Source of the DNA: Eutrigla gurnardus
Taxonomy: Eukaryota > Chordata > Actinopteri > Perciformes > Triglidae
Assembly: GCA_963514095.1 (NCBI GenBank)
Contig: OY741276.1
Span: forward strand, 2,357,625 to 2,421,624
Reading direction: 5' to 3'
DNA: 64,000 nucleotides
The notes under the pieces were generated by a model. The model saw only the letters and a program-made list of their open reading frames with translations. It was not told the DNA's origin and ran no database searches. Made by a program: the position numbers and the translations under genes. Positions 63,678 to 64,000 of the stretch are shown here, piece after piece; the first letter of the stretch is position 1; every line of letters begins with the position of its first letter.

Positions 63678-63860
63678 GAAGGACCATTTTCTCATAGACT
63701 TCTATACAACCAGAGAGGAGTCGCCCCCTGGTGGCCAGCAGAGAGAAGTAGGACCATTTTCTCATAGACTTCTATACAACCAGAGAGGAGTCGCCCCTGG
63801 TGGACAGCAGAGAGAACGACAGTTTAAGGCACTCCAGCTTTTGCTTCACTTTTCAGAATA
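63678..63860 (-). mobile_element. Dispersed element with 70-bp units, copy 5 (proximal end only)
   Basis: Minus-strand fragment with two units (CTCF-like cores at 63719-63737 and 63789-63806, the second lacking one C and with GGACAG) and the proximal end GTGCCTTAAACTGTCGTTCT ... AAAAGTGAAGC. Confidence 0.85.
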
Positions 63861-64000
63861 TTTGTCTTTTCACCTCATATTTAGAATGTTTTAATCCTCA
63901 GAAATGTAAAAATAGGACAGAAGTGTCCGTCCGTCCGTCACTGCCTCGTTTGCCTTCTGAAAAAGAGCTTTTTATTGCAGCTCCAGATGGCCTCGCTTCA

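Larger units (their letters stand above)
56793..64000 (-). other. Intron 1 of the tmem132 gene (5' part outside the window)
   Basis: Lies upstream of exon 2 on the minus strand and ends with the exon 2 acceptor CTCCTAG. I looked for an exon 1 (ATG, hydrophobic signal peptide, phase-1 donor) and saw none, so the intron should extend past base 64000. Contents: poly-G at about 57586-57604, two long (TG)n tracts, a fish repeat near 58.8 kb and a dispersed-element copy at 63.7 kb. The remaining stretches (56793-58266, 58961-60952, 61039-63677) show nothing I can name. Confidence 0.8.

Overview
The window looks like teleost fish nuclear DNA. It is AT-leaning and intron-dominated, with long (CA/TG)n tracts, many remnants of hAT-like DNA transposons, and LINE/SINE-type 3' tails of kinds common in fish genomes. 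There are no operons, CRISPR arrays or rRNA genes. I recognise only one protein-coding gene: a TMEM132-family member (single-pass neural membrane/adhesion protein) on the minus strand.

Two consecutive coding exons are visible. Exon 2 (55904-56792, 889 bp) encodes most of the N-terminal extracellular region. Exon 3 (21467-21613, 147 bp) continues it exactly in frame across a phase-2 junction. Between them lies a 34,290-bp intron 2. The 5' exon with the signal peptide lies beyond base 64000, and the remaining Ig-like, transmembrane and cytoplasmic exons lie beyond base 1. The window is therefore intron 1 (part), exon 2, intron 2, exon 3, intron 3 (part). The family call is firm; the paralogue (B, C or D type rather than A or E) is not resolved.

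The rest is intronic, and its structure is mostly repeats. Intron 3 (1-21466) holds a 44-bp minisatellite (2.3-2.9 kb), a CAGCTG-bearing minisatellite (4.8-5.7 kb), a hAT-like element (6.7-7.2 kb), a LINE tail (9.5-9.7 kb), a 91-bp (AT)n tract (11.3 kb), a copy of a dispersed element with 70-bp tandem units (14.6-15.4 kb), and a hAT-like element with an apparent 8-bp target duplication whose interior has grown into a 1.4-kb minisatellite (19.7-21.3 kb), only 189 bp from exon 3. Intron 2 holds several long (TG/CA)n tracts, a 20-bp minisatellite split by a nest of at least three DNA elements (38.9-41.9 kb), two more copies of the 70-bp-unit element (42.3 and 45.7 kb), a C-rich/G-rich block (43.6-43.9 kb), two perfect palindromes (44.7 and 44.9 kb) and assorted fish repeats. 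Intron 1 holds further microsatellites and another copy of the 70-bp-unit element (63.7 kb).

The observation most worth following is that dispersed element. Its 70-bp units each carry a sequence almost identical to the vertebrate CTCF core consensus. Fourteen such sites occur in five clusters in both orientations across the gene, which could make it a transposon-borne source of chromatin-architecture sites. That is inference from sequence only.
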